Source: Mucilaginibacter defluvii
GTDB lineage: Bacteria > Bacteroidota > Bacteroidia > Sphingobacteriales > Sphingobacteriaceae
Reading direction: 5' to 3'
Assembly: GCF_039543225.1 (NCBI RefSeq)
Contig: NZ_BAABJI010000002.1
Location: 1,984,001-2,048,000, forward strand
Length of the DNA stretch: 64,000 bases
Shown here: piece by piece, positions 38,403-46,797 of the stretch
Position numbering within the stretch: the stretch's first letter is position 1
How the letters are laid out: each line of letters opens with the position of its first letter
Notes under the pieces: model-generated
Database searches by the model: none
What the model saw: only the letters and a program-made list of their open reading frames with translations
Told to the model about the DNA's origin: nothing
Position numbers and translations under genes: made by a program

Positions 38403-39449
38403 ATGAGAACAAAGCACATCTTCCTGTTATTGTTATGCTGTTTATCAACTTTAACTTTATTATCTAACTGCACCGGTAACGGCAAATCGGCTTCAAAAAC
38501 CTCGCTGACAGCCGCCAAAGGCGAAAACGAGGATGGCGATACCACCAAGAAATCGACCTACCCACCGCTGGATACCGCCCTGTACGATTCGCTTAACGTA
38601 CGCCTGGCTAACGGCGATACCAATGGTTACTGGCCGGTAAAAAAGGCTGCTTATCCCCTGCCCGGAGCTGTATTGCCGTTTAAGCGCGTAGTTGCTTTTT
38701 ACGGAAACCTGTTCTCTAAAAAAATGGGCATTCTGGGCGAGCTGCCTGCCGACCAAATGCTGGCCAAACTAAAAACCGAAGTAAAGAACTGGGAAAAAGC
38801 CGACCCCAAAACACCGGTTGTACCTGCCTTACACTACATAGCTGTAGTAGCGCAAGGTGACGGCGGCAAGGATGGCAAATACCGTTACCGTATGCCATTT
38901 AAACAGATTGACACGGTACTTTATCTGGCGAAGAAGATAGACGCGCTGGTATTTTTAGATGTACAGGTAGCACTAAGCGATATCAAGATAGAACTGCCCT
39001 TGCTGGAGAAATACCTGGCCATGCCTAACGTACACTTTGGTATGGACCCTGAATTCTCTATGAAGGATGGCAGCAAACCGGGCAAACGCATTGGCACTTA
39101 TGATGCGGCGGACATCAACTATGTGAGCAATTACTTGGCTGATTTGGTTAAAAAGAATAACCTGCCGCCTAAGATATTAGTGATACACCGCTTTACCCGT
39201 AAAATGGTTACCAACACTAAAGATATTAAAACCCGCCCTGAGGTACAAGTGGTGATGGATATGGATGGCTGGGGCGAACCATCGCTTAAACTGGGCACCT
39301 ACCGCCACTGGATATACCCGGAGCCGGTACAGTTTACAGGCTTTAAGCTGTTTTACAAAAACGACATCAAAAAGGAGCCTAAGCGTATGCTTACCCCTGC
39401 TGAACTTATGAAATATAAACCGATACCGATTTACATTCAATATCAGTAA
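38403..39449 (+). CDS. Lipoprotein with a likely TIM-barrel domain, function unknown
   Basis: ATG 38403 gives 348 residues with a hydrophobic leader ending in LLSNC, a lipobox. The mature protein (~80-348) has the beta-alpha rhythm of a TIM barrel: VVAFYGNLF, VVPALHYIAVV, IDALVFLDVQV, VHFGMDPEFSM, ILVIHRFTR, VQVVMDMDGWG, with acidic residues at strand ends (DPEF, DMDG). This resembles glycoside hydrolase-like barrels, but I know no characterised match. A strong terminator follows at 39454. Confidence 0.65.
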   Translation: MRTKHIFLLLLCCLSTLTLLSNCTGNGKSASKTSLTAAKGENEDGDTTKKSTYPPLDTALYDSLNVRLANGDTNGYWPVKKAAYPLPGAVLPFKRVVAFYGNLFSKKMGILGELPADQMLAKLKTEVKNWEKADPKTPVVPALHYIAVVAQGDGGKDGKYRYRMPFKQIDTVLYLAKKIDALVFLDVQVALSDIKIELPLLEKYLAMPNVHFGMDPEFSMKDGSKPGKRIGTYDAADINYVSNYLADLVKKNNLPPKILVIHRFTRKMVTNTKDIKTRPEVQVVMDMDGWGEPSLKLGTYRHWIYPEPVQFTGFKLFYKNDIKKEPKRMLTPAELMKYKPIPIYIQYQ

Positions 39450-39453
39450 GAAC

Positions 39454-39486
39454 AAAAATGCCGCTCCAATCAAGCGGCATTTTTTG
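39454..39486 (+). terminator. Intrinsic terminator after the TIM-barrel lipoprotein gene
   Basis: AAAAATGCCGCT (39454-39465) pairs with AGCGGCATTTTT (39473-39484) over a 7-base loop, followed by TG and more Ts. It ends the 38403-39449 gene. Confidence 0.92.
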
Positions 39487-39577
39487 TTTTAAAGTCAAAT
39501 TATACTCTGAAAAATAAAGCTTTAAACTGCAATTAATTTGGCTATATTGTAAGCATTATTTAATCCTTATCACTGAT

Positions 39578-40258
39578 ATGAAAAAAATCTGCTCTTTGCT
39601 GGCCGTAGTGCTTATCGCGGCATCATCATGTAAAAAAGATCCGGTAGCCGGCTTTTCAACTGAAAGAACAAGCTTCTATTTAACGGAATCGGTAACGTTT
39701 AACAACACCTCGAAAAACGGCGGCAGCTATTCCTGGGATTTTGGTGACGGCTCAACATCAACAGAGGCTAATCCTACGCACGCATACACTAAAGCCGGTA
39801 ACTATACGGTAAAGCTCACTGCGGGCAGCTCGGTAAGTACACATGCTATTAAGGTAGGTAACGGCACCTCAAGTTATGTTGTAAAAAACAATACTTCACT
39901 TGCCTTTGAAGCGGTGTCCTACTACGTTAACGCTAATAATGAATTGCTTGACTTTGTAGAACATGGCCCACTAGCTATTTCCAGCAGTTCTGATACGGTT
40001 TACACTTCACGCAACACCATCCATCTGGGTGGTGCGGTTAATAATCGGATATTCATTGTTATAAACGGGTACAATATCAATAAATTTAAACACAACGACC
40101 TGACAATTAATAACGAAACACAGGTATATTTTGGTGACGAGCAGGGCACGAACGGAAAATCAAACCCGGGCGTAACGCAAACCGCTAACCATTACAGAAG
40201 CATTTTAAAAACAAAAGCAGGGAGCAGGCCAATGATCTATCTCAAGCCAGCGAGATAA
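39578..40258 (+). CDS. PKD-domain lipoprotein
   Basis: The 226-residue lipoprotein has a lipobox ending (AASSC KKDP), then a PKD domain (~25-90) with the diagnostic YSWDFGDGSTSTEANPTHAY and AGNYTVKL. The C-terminal ~130 residues are unknown. PKD domains mediate protein or polysaccharide contact outside the cell. Confidence 0.85.
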   Translation: MKKICSLLAVVLIAASSCKKDPVAGFSTERTSFYLTESVTFNNTSKNGGSYSWDFGDGSTSTEANPTHAYTKAGNYTVKLTAGSSVSTHAIKVGNGTSSYVVKNNTSLAFEAVSYYVNANNELLDFVEHGPLAISSSSDTVYTSRNTIHLGGAVNNRIFIVINGYNINKFKHNDLTINNETQVYFGDEQGTNGKSNPGVTQTANHYRSILKTKAGSRPMIYLKPAR

Positions 40259-40271
40259 ATAGCTTTTAATT

Positions 40272-40315
40272 AAGCAACAAAGGCGGATAATTTACATAAT
40301 CCGCCTTTGTTGCTT
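40272..40315. terminator. Bidirectional hairpin terminator between convergent genes
   Basis: A perfect 17-bp stem (40272-40288 with 40299-40315, 10-base loop) lies between the stops of the PKD lipoprotein gene and the minus-strand protease gene. The T-run is better in the minus direction. Confidence 0.85.
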
Positions 40316-40322
40316 AAAAAAC

Positions 40323-41147
40323 TTAATCCGGGTAAATGCGGCCTATAAAATCTTTGTCTTTGGCAGACAAATAATAGTTGTACCCGATTGACATACCATC
40401 GCGCGTTAACGCTGAATCTACAGGATATTGCATGATCGATTTCGGATCAAATTTGGTATTCCGTACATCCGATTTAGGATATTTATAGAGTACGTTCTGA
40501 TCTACCTTTTTCTTGCCCCAGCCGTAGTACTTCTTGTAGTACGCGTATACCTTTTCTTTGTTCCACTTAATTTCGGCTACCGGGCTGCTTTGCTCATGTA
40601 CAAGGCCTATGGCATGGCCAAACTCATGGGTTACGGTACGGCTAAACTCCTTTTCTTCGGTCTTGCCGTCAAACCAGCCAAAATTCATGGTTTGCTCGCC
40701 TTTGTGGTTATTCGCATCGGTGCCGACATATGACCATGAACCTTTATTATTATTCACCTTGAAGCCAACACGCAGGTCTGACGCGGCCTTATTGTCCGTT
40801 TTTACAAAATGCAGGTTAGCATGCTCGGCCCATTTGCGGGCATACTTCATCACCTTGCCCTGTAGATAGTCGCCACCATTAATAAAAAATATCTTAAGTG
40901 TTTTGCCATTCGCCCATTTATGATTTCCTTCATATACGGCATCCGTTTGCAGGCGGCTATCATCGGTTGTATCGGTCATATCAATACAAGCCTGCGGTAT
41001 GTAGCCGTCAGCAAAGTAATCTGTTTCCGTATTTGTGCTATCAACAATATTGGCGGCAGACTCAGGCGCCACTTCATTCTGTGTTGATTTGTTACATGCC
41101 GCAAGTACAATCAGCGCCAATGCCGGTGTTAAATGTTTTAAACGCAT
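40323..41147 (-). CDS. Astacin-type (M12) zinc metalloprotease, lipoprotein
   Basis: A 274-residue exported protease: leader ending LAACNKS (lipobox), a ~50-residue pro-like segment, then the M12 domain. The zinc site HEFGHAIGLVHEQSSP (HExxHxxGxxHE) and the Met-turn SIMQYP are intact. It likely degrades extracellular or envelope protein. Convergent with the PKD lipoprotein gene. Confidence 0.9.
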   Translation of the reverse strand: MRLKHLTPALALIVLAACNKSTQNEVAPESAANIVDSTNTETDYFADGYIPQACIDMTDTTDDSRLQTDAVYEGNHKWANGKTLKIFFINGGDYLQGKVMKYARKWAEHANLHFVKTDNKAASDLRVGFKVNNNKGSWSYVGTDANNHKGEQTMNFGWFDGKTEEKEFSRTVTHEFGHAIGLVHEQSSPVAEIKWNKEKVYAYYKKYYGWGKKKVDQNVLYKYPKSDVRNTKFDPKSIMQYPVDSALTRDGMSIGYNYYLSAKDKDFIGRIYPD

Positions 41148-41376
41148 AAGTGATGATTTTAGAAAATGAGTAATTTAATTTTGGTTAGTTAGATGCATCA
41201 TAAACGCATTTTTGAGAAGAAAATTTTACTTTAGAGAAATAAATATAATATATAAGCATATTATTCCTCTGAAAATTATCCATTTGAAAATGCAGACCGG
41301 CATTTTAACGATGACTGGTTTTTAATATTTATTGAAATTGATAAATTGCTTTCGCCATAAATAATAAGCCATAAGT

Positions 41377-41772
41377 ATGAAAAGATTGATTGCAGCCCTT
41401 GCCTTTATAATTTTGTTCAGCACATGCCAAAATTCAAAACCCGCGAACACAATAAAAGCCGCTACGGTTGAAGCGATATCTTTTCAAACTGAAACCATGT
41501 TCCAAATCAGCTGCGAAAAATTTGATACTTACTATGCCGATAAATGGCGCAGTAAAACTATAAACGATAAAGCCCGGCTCGACACCCTGAATAACTTGCT
41601 TGAGAGCTTGCGAAAAACCGACAACGCCTATGAACCTGACGTACGGGTAAAACTGTTACTGACTAACACTGATGGCGGCATTGATACCGTTTGCCTGGAC
41701 GACAAAATAACCCGTTACAAAAATGCCAGTTATGAAACATCCGTTGAGCTGGCCAATTTTGTACAGCAGTAA
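41377..41772 (+). CDS. Small lipoprotein of unknown function
   Basis: A 131-residue protein with a leader ending at a lipobox-like LFSTC. The rest is alpha/beta with no recognised domain. It lies alone after a 229-bp gap that holds one weak hairpin (AAAATGC/GCATTTT at 41288-41307). Confidence 0.55.
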   Translation: MKRLIAALAFIILFSTCQNSKPANTIKAATVEAISFQTETMFQISCEKFDTYYADKWRSKTINDKARLDTLNNLLESLRKTDNAYEPDVRVKLLLTNTDGGIDTVCLDDKITRYKNASYETSVELANFVQQ

Positions 41773-41953
41773 GCTGCGCCATTAAATGAATGCGCGATAA
41801 ATCTTCGCGGCTGTGTGAGTATTTATTTTTGTGTTTAAAATATCATTAACAACAAACGCTGCTGTTAACGCATGTTAAATTTAACACAAAGCAGTTAAAC
41901 TATTGTTAAGTACCAAACATCTAAATCGATGTTGAACCAAATTTTTACACAAA

Positions 41954-42520
41954 ATGAAAAAGTATCTATTATCAATTGCCTTGCTGGTGGCTGGTGTCAT
42001 CGGCGCAAAAGCGCAGGTATCCGTTGGCGCCAAGGCAGGTATTACCTTCTCAAAAATTAATGCGGATAACCTGGATGAATCAAGTATTACGGGTTACCAG
42101 GTTGGTGGTTTCGCGCGTTTCGGTTCTGACTGGTTTTTACAACCCGAGCTATACCTGGGCAGCAGCGGCGGTAAATTTAAAAGCGACGACAATACCTACA
42201 GTGGTAAAGTACGTTTTACAACGCTGAACATTCCGGTACTGGTAGGCAAAAGCTTTGGCCAGGAAGATTTGAACTTTCACTTAGCTGCAGGCCCTATTTA
42301 CTCGGCTATTTTAAGCGACAGCCGCAGCTTTGGCGACAATGTAAACGAGGCTTTCCGTAACTACAAAAGCAGCACCCTTGGTTTCCAGGCCGGTGGCGGT
42401 GTTGACGTGGGCAACATTACTGTTGACCTGCGTTACGAAGGCGGTTTAAGCAAAGTAAGCAATTACTTTGATCAGCGCCAGAGCCTTTGGGCATTAAGCG
42501 TTGGCTTTAAATTCTTTTAA
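41954..42520 (+). CDS. Outer-membrane beta-barrel protein (PorT-like)
   Basis: The 188-residue protein has a signal peptide (MKKYLLSIALLVAGVIGAKA) and an eight-strand-type small barrel: VSVGAKAGITFSKI start, repeating aromatic-Gly strands, and a final WALSVGFKFF. This matches the outer membrane protein beta-barrel family common in Bacteroidota. A TATTTTTG at 41824-41831 may be the -7 element, and the leader contains the palindrome GTTAAATTTAAC (~41875). A strong terminator follows. Confidence 0.8.
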   Translation: MKKYLLSIALLVAGVIGAKAQVSVGAKAGITFSKINADNLDESSITGYQVGGFARFGSDWFLQPELYLGSSGGKFKSDDNTYSGKVRFTTLNIPVLVGKSFGQEDLNFHLAAGPIYSAILSDSRSFGDNVNEAFRNYKSSTLGFQAGGGVDVGNITVDLRYEGGLSKVSNYFDQRQSLWALSVGFKFF

Positions 42521-42536
42521 CAATCAACACCTAAAC

Positions 42537-42578
42537 AAGAAGTGCCGAAATGTAAAACATTTCGGCACTTCTTGTTTT
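42537..42578. terminator. Intrinsic terminator between convergent genes
   Basis: A perfect 17-bp stem (42537-42553 with 42557-42573) with a 3-base loop and a T-rich end. It serves the barrel gene (plus strand) and possibly GH92 (minus strand). Confidence 0.92.
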
Positions 42579-42591
42579 AATCATCTTATAA

Positions 42592-44835
42592 CTATTGTAC
42601 TCCCCACTGCTTGTTAGGTTTAGGCCCCATCTCCAGTTCAAGTGTGCCACCGCTAACAAGGTCAGCATGTGTAAACCACGGTGTGTTTAGCGCCTTTCCG
42701 TTTAATTTAGCGCTCTGTATATATTTGTTTTCAACTGAGGCATTGTTGGCAATCAGCCTGAATTTTTTTCCGTTCGGCAAATCAACCGTAACGTTTTCAA
42801 ACATCGGGCTGCCAATAGTATAAACCGGTTTACCGGGCGTAACCGGGTAAAAACCCATTGACGAAAATACAACAAAAGCCGTCATCCCACCGCCGTCCTC
42901 ATCGCCCGGGATACCGAAAATATTATCCTTGTACCATACATCAAGCAAAAAGCGGATACGTTTCTGTGTTTTCCATGGCGCATCAGTAAAATTATACAGG
43001 TATGGTATGTGGAAGCTCGGCTCGTTACCCATCGAAAACTGGCCTACTATACCGGTAAAATCCGGGAACTTAGCCTGCAGCTCATACTTGCTGCGGCCCA
43101 AACCCTCACGGAAAAGCTGATCTAAACGGGCTTCGAACTTTTCTTTACCTCCCATCAGACTTACTAATCCGGGTACATCATGCTGTACCTGCCATTGGTA
43201 GGTCCAGCCGTTGTTCTCGTCATAATAATCGCGCCCCCCCATACCACCATCAAACTTAGGATCGATATTGATGAACTTGCCCTTGTCATCCTTGGGCATA
43301 AACAGCATATCCTTATCGCTCCACAGCTTTTTGTAGTTATCGGCACGCTTGATAAACAGGTTATAATCGGCTGTTTTGCCTATATTTTTGGCATATTGTG
43401 CCAGCGCCCAATCGTCATAACTGGCGCCAAGCGTTACCGCTACGGCCTGGCGCTTTTCAAAACCATGTACACCGGGTATGGTTTCCTTTTCGCCCGGATG
43501 CAGGGCCGGAATGTAGCCGTTTGCATAATAAAAATCTTCTAAAAACGGACCCTTCGGGCCGTTCATCCAAGGCATCATGGTAGCCTGGGTAGCATTTTTG
43601 CGCATCCCCTCGTAAGCTACTTTGGTATCGTAATTACGCAAACCTTTGTTGTAGGCATCCAAAAAACTTACGGTTGAGTGGAAACCGTTCATACAGGCAT
43701 GATCGCCAAACAGAACCGGGAATGTAGGTACCCAACCACTTTGCTGATACATGTTTACGTAGGAGTTCAGGATATCCTCTTCCTGCGCAGGGTCAAGTAT
43801 GGTGCGCAGCGGGTGATGCGCCAGGTAGGTGTCCCAGGTCCAGTCATCTACATAAAAGGCACGTTTGCTCTCATGTATCTTTTTATCATAACCGCTATAA
43901 TATTTATTCCCTTCGGAGATATTAACAGGCCGCTCATAACAACGGTACAATGCTGAGTAAAAGCTACGCTTTTGCGCTTCGGTACCGCCTTTAACGTCAA
44001 TCTGATTTATAACCTTGCTCCAGGCCTGCTCGCCGGATTGCTTCAATTGGTCAAATCCGCGGTCGCCTTTAAACTCTGTTTCAAAATTTGCCTTTGCCTG
44101 CTCCGCGCTCACAAATGAAACAGCGTATTTCAGCTCTACCGTACTGCCTGCAGCATTATTAAAGCTAATAAAGGCTTTGATGTTTTTGCCGTTAACTGAT
44201 GTGCCAGCCGCAGGTATACCATTATTCAGGATGCCCGGAGTACCCGTTTGACTGAATATGCCATAAGTATAAATTTTAATGTCGCCATGATAGGTTTCCA
44301 TTCCGGTTATCTCGTTTCCGTTGATGTTCCAGGCTGATGCATCGCCATTGTAAGTTCCAAGCAGCAGGTTCTTCTCCCCTTTTGCCGGGAATTCGAATTT
44401 ATAGATACCCGTTTTTATACCCGGCACATACTCCACCGTGATATCCTGATCGATCAGGTAGGTTTTATAGTACCAGGGGCGAATGATCTCGAGATCATGA
44501 TCGTACGTCATGCGCTCATTAAATGCTTTGGCCGTAACTGCCCCGGTAGTTGGTTTGATGCTGAAAGCCTCGCCCATACGGTGCGATACGATCAGTAACG
44601 GGAAGCTGCTGATCTGGTCGTCAAGGTAATCTTTACGTATCGGGAACATGCGCATCATCTGGTTGGGCAACTGTACCGTTGGCCGGGTAGGCTCAAGCAA
44701 AGCGCCAACATTGCCAATGCGGGTATCAACGTATTTCAGGTTTCCCTCGCCTGAATTTTGCTGGGCCAGCCCCGGCAAACTACAAGCGGACAGTAAAGTT
44801 AATGCCGAAACGTAACGCTTAATTTTTTTGATCAT
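42592..44835 (-). CDS. GH92 exo-alpha-mannosidase
   Basis: The 747-residue exported protein (signal peptide ending ACSLPGLAQ) is a glycoside hydrolase family 92 enzyme; the known members are calcium-dependent exo-alpha-mannosidases. Family hallmarks are the N-terminal YVDTRIGN, the mid/late GNEPSFHIPYLYNF and GIPGDEDGGGMTAF (catalytic acidic residues), and the C-terminal YTIGSPMFENVTV. It would trim mannose from N-glycans or yeast mannan. It has a good divergent promoter and lies opposite a GH31 gene across a tandem palindromic operator. Confidence 0.93.
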   Translation of the reverse strand: MIKKIKRYVSALTLLSACSLPGLAQQNSGEGNLKYVDTRIGNVGALLEPTRPTVQLPNQMMRMFPIRKDYLDDQISSFPLLIVSHRMGEAFSIKPTTGAVTAKAFNERMTYDHDLEIIRPWYYKTYLIDQDITVEYVPGIKTGIYKFEFPAKGEKNLLLGTYNGDASAWNINGNEITGMETYHGDIKIYTYGIFSQTGTPGILNNGIPAAGTSVNGKNIKAFISFNNAAGSTVELKYAVSFVSAEQAKANFETEFKGDRGFDQLKQSGEQAWSKVINQIDVKGGTEAQKRSFYSALYRCYERPVNISEGNKYYSGYDKKIHESKRAFYVDDWTWDTYLAHHPLRTILDPAQEEDILNSYVNMYQQSGWVPTFPVLFGDHACMNGFHSTVSFLDAYNKGLRNYDTKVAYEGMRKNATQATMMPWMNGPKGPFLEDFYYANGYIPALHPGEKETIPGVHGFEKRQAVAVTLGASYDDWALAQYAKNIGKTADYNLFIKRADNYKKLWSDKDMLFMPKDDKGKFINIDPKFDGGMGGRDYYDENNGWTYQWQVQHDVPGLVSLMGGKEKFEARLDQLFREGLGRSKYELQAKFPDFTGIVGQFSMGNEPSFHIPYLYNFTDAPWKTQKRIRFLLDVWYKDNIFGIPGDEDGGGMTAFVVFSSMGFYPVTPGKPVYTIGSPMFENVTVDLPNGKKFRLIANNASVENKYIQSAKLNGKALNTPWFTHADLVSGGTLELEMGPKPNKQWGVQ

Positions 44836-44889
44836 GGATATTGTTTGTATTGGTTATTAAGCAAATAATAACTTGCTTAAACGATTAAC

Positions 44890-44919
44890 CAAAGTTATAA
44901 TCTGTACCGATATGCCAAA
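44890..44919 (-). promoter_or_regulatory. Bacteroidota-type promoter of the GH92 gene
   Basis: Minus-strand TAACTTTG (44897-44890) fits TAnnTTTG exactly and a TTTG (44919-44916) sits 18 nt upstream. Transcription would start near 44883, about 50 nt before the GH92 ATG. Confidence 0.7.
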
Positions 44920-44978
44920 GCTTTATTGTATATAAATTTTGTGACGGAGCGAGTTTATCCATTTTAATTAAAATAGAA

Positions 44979-45012
44979 CAAACGTTTGCGTAGCCAGTGC
45001 AAACGTTTGCAC
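44979..45012. promoter_or_regulatory. Tandem LacI/GalR-type operator palindromes
   Basis: The 10-bp palindrome CAAACGTTTG (44979-44988) is repeated as a longer perfect 16-bp palindrome (44997-45012; core GCAAACGTTTGC). Centre-to-centre distance is 21 bp, two helical turns, so two dimers would bind the same face. A central CpG and the A/T-symmetric arms are typical of LacI/GalR-family operators. The pair sits between the divergent GH92 and GH31 genes. No LacI gene is visible in the window. Confidence 0.65.
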
Positions 45013-45126
45013 AACAGCTTTTTTGGCAGCAGTAACTGCGGCCGCTTTTTTTAGCCACGGATTTAGTTCAATTTTATGTTACGCCCTGAACAACAAATCA
45101 ATACTTCTACATCATCCTTTTTTTAT

Positions 45127-46764
45127 ATGACGAATAATTACCTGTCTATCCGCCTGAAAAAATCATGGAATAAATTGATTGTTGCAATTCCATTTTTGTT
45201 ATCGTTCAACGCCATGTTTGCACAAAACACCACCATTATCATAAAAAACGGGGAATACTGGTATGGTGGGGCGGTGAATGAAGCGCATACCATGCCTTTT
45301 AAAGATGGCTACACTTTCGATTTATTTGCCAATACTGGTACAAACCAGGCCAGCCCCCTGCTGCTATCAACAAAGGGCAGATACATTTGGAGCGATGAAC
45401 CTTTTAAATTTACTATAAACGGCAATCAGCTGATTATATCAGACGATAGCCAAGCTTTGGATATTGATTCTACCGGCCGTGACCTGAAGGATGCCTTCAG
45501 CAATGCGAGTAAGAAGCATTTCACGACAAAGGATAAACTGCCCGACACGCTTTTGTTCAGCCGCCCGCAATACAATACCTGGATTGAATTGGTATACAAT
45601 CAAAACCAAACCGACATATTAAAGTACGCCAATGATATTGTGGCCAACGGTTTCCCTACTGGTGTGCTGATGATAGATGATAACTGGGCCGATTATTACG
45701 GCAGGTTTGATTTCAGGAAGGACAGGTTCAGCAACGCTACCGCGATGGTTGACAGTCTGCACAAAATGGGCTTTAAGGTGATGCTTTGGATTAGTCCGTT
45801 CGTATCGCCGGACACCGAGGTTTACCGCGAACTGTTGGCCAAAAAGCTTCTGTTATACAGTGCGGATCAAAAAGAAAAGAATAATTGGGATAAAGCTGTC
45901 AATCCCGCCATTATCAGTTGGTGGAATGGCTACAGCGCCGTACTTGATTTTACCAATCCGCAGGCAAAAGCCTGGTTTAAAAGCAGGCTCGACCACATGG
46001 TGAGCACCTATCATTTAGATGGTTTTAAGTTTGACGCCGGTGATGCTGATTTTTACCCCAGGGATGCTATTTCCTTTAAAAAAGCGACGCCTAACGACCA
46101 TAGCCGCCTGTGGGGCGAAATCGGGCTGGATTACCCGCTTAACGAATACCGCGCCATGTGGAAAATGGCCGGCCAACCGCTGGTGCAGCGCCTGCGCGAT
46201 AAGCAGCATACCTGGGCCGACCTGCAAAAACTCATTCCGCATATTACCGTGGCCGGCTTGCTGGGCTACAACTTCACCTGCCCCGATATGATAGGCGGCG
46301 GCGAATACGGCTCGTTTATCGGCCGGGATAAATTGGATGAGGAGTTGGTTGTGCGCTCGGCGCAATGCTCGGCGCTGATGCCAATGATGCAGTTTTCGGT
46401 GGCGCCGTGGCGGGTATTAAGCAAAGATAACCAGGCACTGGTTAAGCAAGCGGTAATAATCCGCGCAAAGCATACCGCGTACATTATGCAATTGGCCAAA
46501 CAATCCGCAACAACAGGGCAGCCCATTGTACGCAGCATGGAATACCAGTTTCCGGCTCAGGGATATGCGGAGGTAAAAAGCCAGTTTATGTTAGGCGATA
46601 AACTGCTGGTAGCCCCGGCACTGGATAAAAACCGTGTTAAAACCATCTACCTGCCCAAAGGCAAATGGCGCGACGACCGTGGAAAAACCATAAAGGGACC
46701 AACAAAAATTGCGCAGGATGTTCCGCTTAACCGGCTGCCCGTTTTTGAGCTGGTGAGTAAGTAA
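45127..46764 (+). CDS. GH31-family alpha-glycosidase
   Basis: Read from ATG 45127 the protein has 545 residues, with a signal peptide (hydrophobic core LIVAIPFLLSF, cleavage near MFAQ). An in-frame ATG at 45076 adds 17 polar residues and is less likely. GH31 features are the N-terminal beta domain, a barrel strand VLMIDDNWADYYG, the nucleophile motif DGFKFDAGDADF, and the late TCPDMIGGGEYGSF, with a C-terminal beta domain (VAPALDK, LPKGKWRDD). Family members act on alpha-glucosides, xylosides or related sugars; the exact substrate is unknown. Pairing with GH92 suggests glycan trimming. It is co-transcribed with the next gene, 33 nt away. Confidence 0.88.
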   Translation: MTNNYLSIRLKKSWNKLIVAIPFLLSFNAMFAQNTTIIIKNGEYWYGGAVNEAHTMPFKDGYTFDLFANTGTNQASPLLLSTKGRYIWSDEPFKFTINGNQLIISDDSQALDIDSTGRDLKDAFSNASKKHFTTKDKLPDTLLFSRPQYNTWIELVYNQNQTDILKYANDIVANGFPTGVLMIDDNWADYYGRFDFRKDRFSNATAMVDSLHKMGFKVMLWISPFVSPDTEVYRELLAKKLLLYSADQKEKNNWDKAVNPAIISWWNGYSAVLDFTNPQAKAWFKSRLDHMVSTYHLDGFKFDAGDADFYPRDAISFKKATPNDHSRLWGEIGLDYPLNEYRAMWKMAGQPLVQRLRDKQHTWADLQKLIPHITVAGLLGYNFTCPDMIGGGEYGSFIGRDKLDEELVVRSAQCSALMPMMQFSVAPWRVLSKDNQALVKQAVIIRAKHTAYIMQLAKQSATTGQPIVRSMEYQFPAQGYAEVKSQFMLGDKLLVAPALDKNRVKTIYLPKGKWRDDRGKTIKGPTKIAQDVPLNRLPVFELVSK

Positions 46765-46797
46765 CGTTAAATTCATCAATTAACCATATAAACCATT

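Noticed and set aside
41875..41886. GTTAAATTTAAC palindrome upstream of the barrel gene
   Set aside because: It is A/T-rich and short; such palindromes are expected by chance in intergenic DNA and there is no second copy.
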